NCBI RefSeq assembly: GCF_000006565.2
Contig: NC_031476.1
Location: 3,124,458-3,188,457 of the forward strand
DNA from: Toxoplasma gondii ME49
Taxonomy: Eukaryota > Apicomplexa > Conoidasida > Eucoccidiorida > Sarcocystidae
Length of the DNA: 64,000 bases
Reading direction: 5' to 3'
The position numbers and the translations under genes were made by a program. The notes beneath the pieces were generated by a model. The model was not told the origin of the DNA, did not search any database, and saw only the letters and a program-made list of their open reading frames with translations. Below are positions 45,427 through 57,865 of this stretch, piece by piece; within the stretch, counting starts at the first letter, position 1, and each line of letters starts with the position of its first letter.

Positions 45427-48400
45427 GAGGGAGACGCTGAGTCGAGGGGGTTCTACTTTCAAGCCTGTCCTTTTGCGGAGAGGCCCAGCGGCGAGTTGCA
45501 AAGGCGCTGTGTACGGCTCGACTTCCTTGCGGGAATACCGTACCTGCACCTCAGGTTTTGGTCCAGGCGGTTTTCAAGTGAGGCTGAGAACAGGCGTTTA
45601 GGGATACGCCGTGCGGCTTCCAGTGAGACTTACTTCCGCTTCCTTAGTTCGCTTTAAAACTCGAGGAACGGTACGGAACGGAAAATCACCGCAGTGTGGA
45701 GGGCGAGACTGCCGCATTGTCGCACTTTCGCAGAACCGCAACCACGCGTGCGAATATCCTTCCATCCGTTTCACCGCGAACAACTCGATATGCGGAAGGT
45801 TGCCCTCCGTGGAAAAAACGACAATTTTGTGTGTCGATTAAAAAACGGAGGGACTTCCGCCATGGGGTAAGGGCAGGCGGTCTTGTGTCTCCCTCGCAAG
45901 CAACCGAGAAGGGGATTTCCTGGACGTCGAGCCCTACTGACACAGGTTAAAAACCACCACTTTTTTTGCATTTTCAGCCGAAATCGAAAAGTCGACGCTC
46001 ACGCACCGAGGCACTCGCTGTGTGCAGCGTCGTGGCATATATTTGAACCAAACTCGCGAAACATTCGTTGCACTTACCGTTCACGGTGAACAAACATCTC
46101 AAATTCCAGTGTATCCGTCAGATCACTCGAAGTCGCTACTTTCCACGATCCTTCACAAAGGTTCCACTGTGCTCTCTGCATGGACCGTACAGTGGTAGGT
46201 CCGTAATAAACCGTCGTGACACGAAACCTACGGTGCTTCGTGACTCGAGCTAGGTTCACTTGACACTGGCGTCGCTCGGCGGCCTGCTTCCGCAACTTTC
46301 GAGCTCCAGCGGGATTATCCCACTCGACTCGTTGCCTCTTTCCACTCGAAAAATCGCACCACTACGGGAACACTGAATGCAACATTCCAAGAAGCGAACG
46401 AAACGGGTGGGCACGACCGCAGTCTCTGCATTCATGCTGTCCACTCTCATGGAAGTGAGAGAGATGGACTGATCTTGATGAGCTCGAAGTGCGTGGTTGC
46501 ATCGAAACGAGCGAAGCACGTTCTTCGACAAACTCTCCACCCGCGTCAGCGTGAGGCAGAAGGACTTCTCGATGTCTCATAGAAGAACTCTAATAGTCTA
46601 ATAGTTCCTCTGGATGGCCTCAATGATGCGGTGTCCTTTTGTGTTTCACAGCATTCAAATGCGGGGGCTGGCTGTGCTCTCTGTCCTTGCGCTCAAAGGT
46701 CCCCGAAGCACAAGTGATCTTTCTGATTCCCGACACTTCTAATTTTGACGAGACGCGTACTCGGTGGCACGGAGGGGACGCTACGCAAACACAGCAGAAT
46801 TTTAAGCGAAAAACTGCTGCTCTTTGGCATCCCCGTCCGCCTTCGCTTTCCTCTGATTCGCAAAACTCGTCTCGAGCGGCCTCAGGGCAGTGCATGCGTG
46901 GTTGCCAAGAAAGGGTGTGAAAAACTCTCAGGAAAACCGTCTTTTCCATTGACTATGAACTGCGTTCTGTCACGCAGGACCGCGACCTTGTGTAGAAGTT
47001 GACATCGTTTTCGCGGAAAGCCGCCAGAGCTCGAACCGTGCTTTCCAGTCGGTCTTCGCTGAACTTGCGCAAAACGACGCAACAAGAAACCACGAGATTC
47101 AGAGCTTTGAGTCGTGTCTCGGATCGACCGGTGCGGGAAGGGACAAGCGACTTTAATTGTTTTTCTCCTGCGTCGTGCGAAACCACAGTCCGTCCTCTCA
47201 TTATGACGCACGCTTGCAGGGGCTCTTGCTTCTGAAGGACTTGGCGATGTCGCGAAACGACGAGAAAGCCAGCCGTTCGCTCACTCTAGTTTCGGGGCGC
47301 CTTTTCTCCGCCCTCTCACGGAAGAACAGCGCAGCGGGTCACGCGTGCTAATTGTCGTCACTTTGCACCCGCGTTTGTCAAGTCGTCGGCGACAGAGTAG
47401 CTGTCAGCGTGAATTTGCGCTTCTTCGTAAAATTCCCGTGTGTCTGCGACAGGCACACACCAACCAGAAAACTCCCCTTTCTTGTGTGGAGCATGCAAGT
47501 GCACAGAAGGGTCCCTCGGCGACGCCTCTGGCGGGCTGCTCTGTCGGCTGTGACAATCTCTGCGTGATTCAGGTTTTTCCCGCGTTTCCTCCCCTCTGTT
47601 GCAGCGAGAAGGCCGCACCCGCAGTCTCCGGCTGGATTCTCGTTTGTTAACAAGCCGGCTCAAACGGAGACACAATGTCTCTCTATCGTCGGCGTCACTT
47701 TTTCCCCTCGGTGTGGCGCTCGTCCTATTTCTTCGTCGAAGTGTTGCTCGCGAAAAGAACATCAACATCGCAGGCCACCATTCGTCCTCCACGTTTCGAG
47801 TTTCTCCACTAAATGCATTTCTCTGTCATTTCCTGTCGACCCCCGTCTGCGGCCGTTCCCCTCGCGGGACTCTCGCTGCCGCATTTTCCTCGCCTCATCG
47901 CAAGGTATCTCACAGAGCCTAGCTGACAGACTCTGGACAAGAAAAAGTCTTCGTGCAGTGTCACAGCTACATTCCATGGTCGAGCTATACGATATGTGAG
48001 TTTGTTTTGCCGGAAAAACGTTGACAATGTGTCTTTTCAATGTGTGAAGTGGAATCCATGGCCGAGAGCTGTACGGTCTTTGCGTTCGTAATGCCGACTT
48101 TGTACGAAGGAAAGGTGACTTCTGTGCACTCACGTACACTGCCTCGAAAGTTGTCGCAAGACTGGGAGTTTTTCCCCGCGACCTCTTCCCCGTCTTCGTC
48201 TCGGACTTTCTTTTCCGGAATTTTCCGCGGACTTTCGGCTTGCCTGGCCACCACATTAAACCGCGCCTCTTGGGTCGGATTTTTTCATTTCAACGTGTCT
48301 TCGTCTCCAGCCTGGAAGAAAAGAGGCGCTTTTTTCACTCGTTCACGCGGCTTTTCATTGGCGGCGCAGAACGTAGGACTGCCTGTCGTGCAGGTGTGAC

Positions 48401-48810
48401 GCGACTGACATATTCAGGAAATCTTTGTCACTTCTGCTTCGAGCTTCTCTGCGCGACTGCAGACGCTCGCAGTGCGAGGGAGCATTTCCGCAGACTGTCT
48501 CTGGATGCGAGAACTGACGGTCGACTTCTCAGGTTCTCGGTGTCTCGGCAAAGTTCGGGAAGATTTCTTGACTGCGCGAGGTTGTTCTTTTCGATTCGTG
48601 TGCTTCTGCTTCTGTTCCGTTTCTTTGCTTTTTCTCGCTCCGTCTACGCCTTCTTCACAGGTGTCTTGTCTTTCCGATCCGTCTCCTGGAGATCCCCTCT
48701 TTTCGTCTTCCCCGTCTCTTGTCGTCTCGCCGCTTGCGGCCTTCTCCTGAGCCTTCCGCGTCTTCTCGCCCCCACACACCGCCTGCGCCGCCTGCCCCCC
48801 TGCTTTGAAG
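45427..48810. other. Spacer with no supported gene, 45427-48810
   Basis: Frames of 60-250 codons overlap on both strands (47358-47792 minus, 48240-48989 plus, 48414-48962 minus), with no domain. The sequence before 48811 is CT-rich and is the probable promoter and 5' UTR of the aldo-keto reductase. Confidence 0.4.
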
Positions 48811-51800
48811 ATGCCGTCGTTTCTGAGTTTCTTTTCTTCGCGGAAGCGGCAAAAAAACCCGCTGTCGCACCCGCCGAGCAGCCAGCGATCTTCTCTCTCT
48901 TCTTCGGTGAAAGTGGGCGGTTGTTCGCCTTCAGCTTCAGGGTACGCGTTCCATGCCGTCACGCAGCCGCCGGCCGCCCCCGCGGCTGACGGAGCGCGCG
49001 CCTCGACGCCGCAGACTGCAGCCTCCGCCTCGCCTTCGCCGAAGGAGCTCGACGGCGCGGAGGCCGAACGCGTCTCCGCGGCGCAGTCTCCGTGTGTTGC
49101 CTCGCCTCACGCGCCGGCGCAGCCTGCGAACGAAAGTCTCTGTTCTTCGTTGCCCTCCGGCGCCTCACCCGCTGCGACTCTGGGGGAGGATAGCCGGCGC
49201 GCAGGCCGCGGGCCGCAGCCAGATGAGTCCTCGCTTCGCGCCCATCCACCTGGGATGCGCGCCTCGCGCTCGGCCGCCTCCTTCTTCTCGCTGCTGCGGG
49301 GCAGCAAGATGGCGGCCGCCTCAGTCGCTTCTCACAGCCGTCCTGCGCTCAGCGCGATGCAGTGTGCAGACAAGGAGATGCATGTGAAGCATCTTTCCTC
49401 GACTTCTTCGAGCGCTTCGCGGACTCGCGCCCACAGCCAGCAGTTGCAGGCGTGGATACGCGAGTCTTCTCCCCGACCGCCTGCGCACCCTGCGCCTCTG
49501 TGCGCGAGCCTGAGGAACGGAGTCCTCTTCCCGATTCTCGGTCTGGGGACTTACCGCCTCCACGGCGAAGAGTGCATGGCCGTCGTCGAGCGCGCCGTCT
49601 CGCTTCGACAGTTCATGCTCATCGACACCGCCAGCGTCTACCGGAACGAAGAAGAAGTCGGAAAAGCTCTCCGAGACGCCGGTACGCAGACCGGAGGCGA
49701 AGAGGGGGATGTGTGTTTAGGAAACGACGCAAGGGAGCGGAAGGGCAGAGAGCCGCAGAGATCAGCGAAGAAGATAGAGAAAAGCAGGAGCGGAATGAGG
49801 TCGAAACGCGAGAGACAGAAGCGAAACAGAGCAGCAAAGGGAAACGGGTGAAGCAGCTGTGTCGCGTTGTTTTTTCTCCGCTGTGTGTTTTTCTCTTCGC
49901 ACCTGACGCCTGGGGTTCGAGTCGTCCCTGCTCCTTCTCTCAGCTCTGCTTCTCGGGGCTGCTTCTTTTTTTCCTCGCTGTCTCTGCAGGCGCTCGCGGC
50001 TTTCCGTGGCAGCTGTACTTGCGAGACGACTGCGAGATGAACATTCGGTGCCGCAGAGAAGCGAGCAATTTAGGCGTTTTTTTGACTTCGAAAATCAGTC
50101 CGAAAGACGTCGCGGGCGGCAGAGAGCGAGCCTACGAGGCGGCCCTCATGTCCATGAAGCGGCTCGGCGTCGAACAACTCGACCTCTACCTCATTCACTG
50201 GCCTGGTAAGAAGGCAGGGCAATCTGTCGAGAACTCCACGCGTTCGCCACTGTGCTCTCCAACGTTCATTCACCTCTTGCCTGAGGGCTGGGGACAAGTG
50301 AACCGCACGGTTTCTTGCTGAACAGCAGGGGCCTTCCATTCAAGCCGACTCCCGCGTTAGTAGTGATGGCGTCGACTGCCAGTGCAGTGTCCATACATTC
50401 GAACGCGGTGCTCGTGCATGCACTCCACGCGCTTGAACAGCCTCTCTTTATCCGTCGTGTATTGGCATATTTGTGCGGATAGTCATATATACACACACAT
50501 ATATACATATATACATATATATATATATATACATATATTTATATACATATATATATATATACATATATTTATATACATATATATATATGTATATATGCAT
50601 GTTTATACATGCTGGTTGTTCTGAATCGAAGCAATAGTGCGTTTGCGTAGTGATGCTTATGGAGGGAAAATCGATAGATGCGGCGAATGCTCTTTTACGG
50701 GTCTGCAGTCGCATGCGGTCTTCCTTGTTCGTCTCCTCTGCCTTGGTGTCTCGAGTTCGGACATTTAAAAGAGCCAGTCCACTTTATTTTTCTCCACGCG
50801 CCGGTGAAGTGTCTGTGCAACTGTTTCAATACTTTCCATTGGCCCCGTCAAGTCGCCTCCTCGATTTGTCGCGCAGCATCTGTTTCAAGGAAGACCTGCT
50901 TATCCACACATTTGTATATCCGTACATGACTGTTGATGAGGCACATCCCTATATACATAATACAGTACATACACGCGTATACGTACATATAAATCTATGA
51001 ATATATGTCTTTCTATGTATATGTATGTATATATACCCATATATATATATATATATATTTGTATATATATATATATATGCTGGTATATTTCTCCGTGTGT
51101 CGCCTAATGCCGTTCGATGTATCTGCACGCTCTCGGTGACAGTCTGGGTCTGCGGAAGAGTGGACGTCTGCTTTGTTTTCTCGTCTGACTCTGCGGTTTC
51201 TTTCGCCTAACTCTGCAGGGGTGCGAGGCCACAAGAGCTCGAGCCGCGAAAACAGGCGGCTTCGCCACGAGTGCTGGCAGGCGCTGGAGCAGCTGTACAA
51301 AGAGAAGAAGGTGAGCGGAGCACGAGTGGAGAAAACGGCAGAGCGAATAACTGAAGAGAAAACAGAGGAACTAAACGACAATAGGCAGTGGCTCGAGAGA
51401 AGGATACCCGAGAGAGGAGACAGCAGAGAGGGAGAGAGGGCGGTGAATACGCGCCAGGAAGGTTCAGAGCGCAAGACGCGAGAGGCGTCTGCGAGCAGGG
51501 GCAGCAGACGCTGTTCCGAGCCGTCATCCCTCTCTTTCGTTTCTCTCTTCGTTCCGAACTCGTCGTCAGGTGCGCGCCATTGGGGTGTCGAATTTTCTAG
51601 TTCGGCATTTGGAAGATCTGCTGGAAGACGGCGTCGAGGTCGTTCCCATGGTGAATCAAGTGAGTCGCAGCCTTTTCGAGAAAGCAGCATTTCTGAGTGA
51701 GACTTCTCTCAGTTCTTCTTGCGGCCACTGAGAGAGATGTTCGCGAGGACACAGCTCATCACGCGAAGGAATATACGCTTCAGGTCAGAGAAAGTGTATC

Positions 51801-53072
51801 CTACGGCAGAAAGAGTTTCCGAGCCTCGAGCAACGCGTTCGATGTCACAGAGAGTCCTTCAGTTTTCTCCCTTCCTCTCGAGGTAGTCAAGTCCAAGCGT
51901 TGATTTGCAGCCCAGACGTGCAGGTGCGGGGGATTCTCTCCACAGGAGACGCTTTGACTCTCAAGGTTCCGAAGCTTTCTTTGTCGCATGCCTTGGACCT
52001 GCCGGCACAGCGCAGCGGCCCGCCGCTGTTCAGAGAAGCTCCCAGGTTTCTTCTTGCTCTGACTGCTGTGTGATCGGGAGCCTCGTGGTGACAAAGATCG
52101 TCGCTCCAGTAGAGTTACGTTCAGAGGAGAGAGAGTCCAGAGAAAGCGGATCTGCAAACGTTCACTGTCCTTTTCCTATCCGCTGTTGGGACCTGCGCAG
52201 GAGGAGGCGCATGTGTGTGTCAAGGCTGTGAGACAGCGAAGCGAGGGAAAAGCTGGAATCGTCTGTGGAGTCTGCGTGCGTCTCCAGATTGAATTCCAGC
52301 CACTCTGTTTCGACAGAGACTTGCTCAAGTGGGGTGAGAAGCATGGCATGAGGATTCAGGCCTACGCATCGCTCGGCTCTGGGGATCCTCGGCTTCTGCG
52401 CAACCCAACAGTGTTGGCGGTGAGACCTATTTTTGACGCCTTTCACCTTTCCGGTTGGGGTGCTGCAGTCCTTCTTTCTGCTCTCTGCGTGGTTCTCGCT
52501 GTGCTCTCCCAGGTGCTGCCTCCCGCAGCGCTTCATTCGGATCCTCGTTCCTCTCCGTTTCACGACGAACATGTTCTCTTCTGTCTCTCTCTGTTCTTGT
52601 TTCTTCTCTCCTGCTCCTCGAGTGTCGTTCCTTCTCTCTCTGTCCCTCCTTGCTCTCTCTCTCTCTCTTTCTCTCTGTCTGTCGCTCCCTCTCTGTCGGT
52701 CGCTCCCTCTTTCTCTTCTCGGTTTTGTTTCCCTCTTCTTTTTTCTTCTGAATCGTCTCTTTCGTTTCGTTTCGCGTCTCCCCGCCGGGGCGTCGTTCTC
52801 GGCTTCGCGCTTCAGGCTTGCACCGGACTCTGTGCGAAGCTGCGGCGTTGTTTTCGCAGATTGCGGTGGAGTGCGGCGTGACTCCGGCGCTGGTTTTGCT
52901 GCGTTGGGCGCTGCAGCATGGATGTCATGTCATTCCTTGCAGTCGGAGGGAGACGCACTTGATTGAAGACAGCCATGTATTTGACTTTTGCCTCAACGAC
53001 GAACAGATGACGCTCCTGGACCGCCTCTGCGACAACACACATTTCTGCTGGGATCCAAACATCATCGCCTGA
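48811..53072 (+). CDS. Aldo-keto reductase with long N-terminal extension, six exons
   Basis: Exons 48811-49681, 49990-50205, 51219-51310, 51570-51659, 52288-52419 and 52860-53072 (TGA) join in frame to 537 residues. The AKR barrel starts at about 228 ([17 protein letters not shown]). All four catalytic residues are visible: Asp272 and Tyr277 in [17 protein letters not shown], Lys325 in FLTSKISP and His360 in LYLIHWPG. Further family motifs are [53 protein letters not shown] and [14 protein letters not shown], the last being the NADP(H)-phosphate-binding region. It should reduce aldehydes or ketones with NADPH. About 225 N-terminal residues are Ser/Ala/Pro-rich, disordered and absent from ordinary AKRs (about 320 residues). 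The final acceptor at 52859 was preferred over one at 52815 because only it keeps frame and gives NPTVLAIAVECG. Confidence 0.92.
50487..51080. repeat. (TA)n tracts in AKR intron 2
   Basis: Two clusters of TA and TACATA repeats, about 50487-50600 and 51001-51080, flank an ordinary intron stretch. Confidence 0.85.
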
Positions 53073-53274
53073 ACTGGTGGGGAGAAGCGGAGCAGACGCG
53101 AAGCCGGCGCGGCGGCTCCGCGCGACCGCAGAGGCCGCAGAGACGGTGGAGGCGGTGGAGGCGGAAGGGACGAGAGGTGGAGGGGAGAGAAGGAAGAGCG
53201 GAGAGAGGACTGAACAGAGCGAGAGAAGCGAGAGAAGAGGAACGCCACATATCGATAGAGAGGTAGAGGGAGGA

Positions 53275-53325
53275 GTAGACAGAGATAATAGACAGAGATA
53301 GACAGAGATAAACGGAGATAGAGTG
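53275..53325. repeat. GACAGAGATA decamer tandem repeat
   Basis: Degenerate tandem copies of GACAGAGATA lie just downstream of the AKR stop in purine-rich sequence that continues to about 53450. Probably 3' UTR or spacer minisatellite. Confidence 0.7.
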
Positions 53326-53567
53326 GGGGAAATACGAGAGGAGAGGAGTGGAAGGAGAGAGAACGACCAGGATGGAAATGGAGGGAGAAGAGAGCCATGG
53401 AGAGAAAGAAGAGGAGGGAGAGCCGGGAGAGTGAAGAGAGGATGGAGCATGTCGGAGGGAGTATTTGCACTACGGGGTCGACTGCAGGTTTCTTTCTTGA
53501 ATGTCTTGGTTTACTGGAGTTCCAAGTTCGACGACGCTTTTCGTGACTACCATGATGAGCGCGTTAA

Positions 53568-54518
53568 GGTTTTTCGGAAAGGCGCGGGAAGTTTCGAGAT
53601 GAGAGTCACAGCGTTCCGGAATTGCGCGAAAGACTCGCGGAAAAGAACGCCGAGGGAGACGAGACTGCGGTAGAAGGGAGAGACACTGGCTGGCGCAACT
53701 CCAAGGCGTCTCCTAAATGTCCCTCGTCAGTCAACAACGAGGCTGAAACAGTCGCGGGATCTTTGTGGCGCCGCTGTGAGAGCGAGAAACCAGCGAGGGG
53801 AGACAGGCAGCAAAACACGACGGGGGAAGACGAAATCTGGAGACAGATTTCAGGCAACTGCTGGCGCATCGCTGCGTTTCTCGATGTGGACGGGAAGCCC
53901 AACTATCTGTGTGCGTTGGCCTTTAACATCGAACGCGCGATGCGAAGAAAAAGCTTCTTCCCTCTCGCCGCCAAAGCGTTCTTTCCTCCGGTTTCCACAT
54001 CTCCCGCGAGCTGTGGTTGATCTCCCCTTTCCTGCGGCGCATGTCCTTTGTCTGGCGCGTAGCTCGTGATCTCCGAATTACCGCTTCCGGAGTGGTACAC
54101 AAGGAGTCAGAAGTGATCGGTTTTTCAGTCTGTTTCGTTTCTCCCGCGGCTATCCCAGGCTGTGCGCGGCTGCAGTTTATTTTTTTGAGCTGTATGGACT
54201 GCGTCTTCTACCTTGCGAGTCGCTCGGCTCTCCTGTCTCTCCTGTCTCCTCGCCGGGAGCAAGATACTGTGCTTTTTCCTCACTTCCGCGTGTCAAGAAG
54301 TCGGGAGACACCGAGCTTTTTTGGTGTGCATACACCCTCCACGCTCTCCGTCCGACTGTGTGGCTGCGGCTTCGCATCACCTGCGAGGGGGCTCTTTCTT
54401 GAGCTCTGAAGACGCAGAACTTGCCTCGGAGACTTTCTTGAAAAGAACCATTGCTGCGGACCCAGGGAAAAAAGGCGAGCTCCGCTGCGCACCAGTGCAT
54501 TTCATGGAGAACCACTGA
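53568..54518 (+). other. Coding-looking segments of an unidentified gene
   Basis: Two plus-strand segments read like protein. The first, in the frame of 53604, contains PELRERLAEKNAEGDETAVE and then EIWRQISGNCWRIAAFLDVD GKPNYL near 53840-53910 (shown here in two parts). The second, about 54402-54518, codes SSEDAELASETFLKRTIAAD and ends CAPVHFMENH with a TGA. A splice from CT/GTGCGT near 53910 to an acceptor before CTCTGAAGAC near 54400 would keep frame, but other choices exist. No start codon, full exon set or family could be assigned, so this is a pointer rather than a gene model. Confidence 0.35.
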
Positions 54519-55085
54519 GCTCCGAACTGAGCTCCAAACTCGACACAAAGCATTTCACACAAACATTTCTTTTGACAGCTGTGCAGCATGAGTTTCCTGG
54601 AGCACACACTCTATAAGGTATCTCAATTTCGTTCAGAACAAGCTGCATCAACAGGAGGTTTCGGACTCCCGGTCCCCGGAAACTACGCCTGTCGGCAGAA
54701 TCACATGTGGACCTGAGCATATCTTCTTGCAGACATCAATGAATATTCACCCGTGCATGCACAGATACAAAGAAATCTAGGTGTGCACGGGCATCCACAT
54801 ACGTTTATATCCTTAAATGCATGGGTGCCAACACAGCTACGCACATACATGCATGCAGAAAAAGATTTCAACACACACACACCCATACATAGGTGTAACA
54901 GGCCTACGCAAACAGAGACCTGCATGGACGGATATCAGTACCCTTGAGGAGATGCAAACGAACATTCACAGCTGAAAACATTCGTACATCAGCTCGAGGA
55001 GCGAACGCTTTTTTCCGTATGTTCAAGATACCAACAATGCGCTGTGTGTATACGAGCTCTTCCCCAAGGAGTTGTTTCATTTCAG

Positions 55086-55607
55086 AGTGAGATTCTTGAG
55101 CCTGTCTCTTGGCAGCACACTTGTTCCAGCATGGAGCTTTATGTGAGACAGAAGGTTCTGCCGTGCGAAGATATATATATTTTTATGTCCTTCGTACTGC
55201 TGTTTTTACTCTTTCATATACATATATATATACCTACATATATGTATCTATGTATATACATACTATATATATATATATGTATATACGCATTCAGGTGTAT
55301 CCAACATTGTTTCTGGAGTGTCGGAGAGGTCTCGTGATGCCAGACCCTCTTCGCGCAGATTCGAATGCGAGTGTCTCGGCTCGCCGAAGAAGATGCATTC
55401 TTTGAAAATGAAAAATTCACCGTCAGAGGCAATTTGCAAGTTCGCCAAGAGTATCGAGACGCATTCGGCGAGTGCAGAGGACTTCTCCAGAAAGAAATCG
55501 CAGGTCTTGAAAAAGTGACTCTTAAACTTGCGTGCACATCTGGAGCTCCTCGAACTCCAACAACACTGCTTGGCCGATACTCCAGTAAAAAGGACGAAAA
55601 AGACTGA
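55086..55607 (+). CDS. 3' exons of an unidentified helical protein
   Basis: Two exons join in phase 0: 55086-55154 (acceptor TTTCAG, donor GTTCTG) and 55344-55607 (acceptor GCCAG, ending TGA). The 110 residues run from SEILEPVSWQHTCSSMELYV through RQKTLFAQIRMRVSRLAEED into a long charged helix (AFFENEKFTVRGNLQVRQEY and so on) and finish YSSKKDEKD. The intron between holds a (TA)n tract. The 5' part is not resolved and may include the segments at 53568-54518; an ATG exists inside the first exon (MELYVRQK). No family was recognised. Charge pattern and lack of low complexity favour coding. Confidence 0.42.
55205..55290. repeat. (TA)n tract in the intron of the 55 kb gene
   Basis: Alternating TA with CATA and TGTA interruptions between about 55205 and 55290. 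Confidence 0.8.
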
Positions 55608-56141
55608 AAGGAATTTCAGAAGCCATTTTCTGGAAAGAACTGGCAGACTGCCGTTGCGGACAGGAGAACGCGCGTATCCGACGCACTCCTGCAGCGCGGG
55701 AGGAGGTCTTCGAGAACGATCAAGCGAAAGCAACCTTTCAGTTCAGAGGCACTCTTCCCCCTGCGAGTTATCTGATTCTGTCACCCATCGAGCAGAAAAC
55801 TTGTCTCTGTCCCCGATTTTCAGCCAGAAAAACAAGGTGGACCATGTGCCGTTCTAGCACCACGACGAAAGATTTTGTGTCTTTTTACAGACGAGCTTCA
55901 ATCCGAAAGAGCGCCTGCAAACACACACCAAAAATCTTCAGTCCCCCGGAGCCTGACTAAAGCTGTAGGAGTGAACCATAAACAAGTTCGCAATGATGGT
56001 CGCTGAACCGACGCTCTTTCCTTTCTTCTTGAGTTTTCGTGAGATCTCTTGTGTGTTTGAAAAGATCTCCGGCGACAAGACAGCTTCTTGCTTTTTTCCC
56101 TTCGTTCCGAACTCGGCGACCGGAAACGAGTGCTTTGCGCT

Positions 56142-56155
56142 TCGATTATATTCGG
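56142..56155 (+). promoter_or_regulatory. TRP-2-like element upstream of the HspBP1 gene
   Basis: TCGATTATATTCGG shares TTATATTCGG and the leading TCG with the TRP-2 consensus TCGGCTTATATTCGG. It lies 1.7 kb upstream of the start at 57866, so a long 5' leader or 5' intron would be needed if it serves that gene. Confidence 0.3.
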
Positions 56156-56279
56156 ACCTACGCCGGCGCAAGCTGTGACTACCTATTTAAAACAGAGACT
56201 TCACGATACACGATTGTCAAATGGAGAGTCACGGACGACTGGGAAGAAAAACGCCTGCGAGATGGCGCAAGGCGAGTAC

Positions 56280-56600
56280 ACATGTTTTTTTGTAAGTACG
56301 CCTTTTTTCTGAATAAGAAAAGGAATTTTGTCGGAATAAAAGTTTTTTCGGAGAAAACGTGTTTCCTCGGATACGAACTTTTTTTTAGAGTTTAATTTTT
56401 TTCCATAATAAGGCTATTTTTCGGAACAAAGACTTTTTTCAGAAAAAACCTTTTGTTTAAGACACACGTTTTTGCCGTGATGAAAGAATTTTTAGGGATT
56501 AATGGACTTTTTCAGGATAAAAGATGCTTTTTGGAATAAAAAGGCTTTTAGGAATGAACGTTTTTTTCAGATTAAAAAGCTTTTCTCTCGGAATTTTCAT
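56280..56600. repeat. AT-rich degenerate tandem array
   Basis: A 300-base stretch of recurring units made of T runs of 5-8, then TCAG or TCGG, then AATAAAA or GAAAA (for example CTTTTTTCAGAAAAAAC and TTTTTTCGGAGAAAACG). The period is irregular, about 25-35 bases. Composition is far more AT-rich than the neighbouring sequence, and no gene was found in it. Confidence 0.65.
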
Positions 56601-57865
56601 ACCAGGCACAGAGACAGCTGTACACCCGTGGGCCTCCCCTGCCTCCGTCCTTGAAGGTGAAGATCGGCAAGAGGGGAAGACTGGAGGAAAAAATGCTGAA
56701 GCAACGTGAGAGAAAGAAAACTGAGGGACGGAAAGAAGACCTCAAAAGAAGAAGAGAGAGAAGAAGACAAGGGAAGGGTGACCAGCGAGAGCAGAGAGAG
56801 AAAGAAAGAGACAAAATGGAGACATCCCGGAGCGAAGGACTGCTCGAAAAACCGCCCTTGTCACTTTTCGGTCGCGATGAAACCGTTTGGAAAGCTTCTG
56901 TGGCTCGCGCTCCCTGAGTCTTCTTTTCTCTCTTGAGTCTTTTCTTTTCAATTCTTTTCCTTGGTTTTCCTGAGATCTTCTCCTTTTTTTTCATCCCCTT
57001 TTCTCGAGCTGGGCGCGCCGCTTGGATCTGTTGAGTCCATTTTGCACTCGTCAAATGAGCACAGCGTGCACATGCTGTTCTTGTGCGATTTTCTCCCTTT
57101 TCTCTTTACCGTTTCTCCCTTTTTTTCTTTTCTCCCTTCTCTGCTCTCTGGCTTTCTCTCTGCTTGCGCCTCTCTGCAAACGCACCGAACAGCATCTTGC
57201 CAGGTTTTTCTTGAGTCTCGGGAGCCGGCCTTCTTTTCTCCAGCAGCGACGAGGAAGGAGAGCTGCTGCTAGAGAACTGCGGACCGCACTCACATTCGAC
57301 TTTCTCCGCTTTTCCCTGCTCGCCGCACCCCTCCTCGTCTCCTCTTCTGCCTTCTTTCCTTCCTTGGCTCCCAGAAGACCGAGGGGAGAAGCAGGCGCCC
57401 GTGGGCTGCGCGCGGAGATGCCCCAGACGCATGAACCTTTTCCTTTTCTTTTTGCGATTCCGCGCGATTCCGCGCTCCTCGGTCCTGCCCTCTCAGTCTC
57501 TTCTTCTCAAGACCGCGAAACGCGTGCACTCTCCGCTCTTCCTTGTATATCTCTTGCTTCTCTCCGCTGTTCCTGCGGCCGTGACTCGTGAATTGTGTGA
57601 GTTCGAAGTGTTGGAAAAACCTTTCCGACTTTTTCGCAGAATCCTCTCTCTCGCCAGTTTCTCGATCCTCCCCCTCTGCGCCTCGTCCTCAGCTTCGCTT
57701 CTCTCCGCGTTCGCCTGCCGTTTTTTTCGGTTTTCTTCTTCCATCGTCTCTCCTCGATTCGCTCGTAGCTCTCTCTCTCTCTTTCTCTGGCTCCACCTCT
57801 GCGGCTTCCTCTTCTTTCTTCTTTTCGTCTGCGGAGACGCCGTCTGTCCAAATTCCTTCTCCACT

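Larger units (their letters stand above)
53073..57865. other. Interval between AKR and HspBP1 genes
   Basis: Besides the segments, repeats and motifs listed separately, 56600-57000 is purine-rich (GAGAGAAAG-type) and 57000-57865 is strongly CT-rich, probably promoter and 5' UTR of the HspBP1 gene. The long plus frame from 57401 runs into the HspBP1 first exon but has no family similarity before the ATG at 57866. Confidence 0.4.

Noticed and set aside
49362..50321. 319-codon plus frame over the AKR first intron
   Set aside because: It includes true AKR exon 2 in its last part, but the upstream part is a shadow frame of exon 1 and intron 1.
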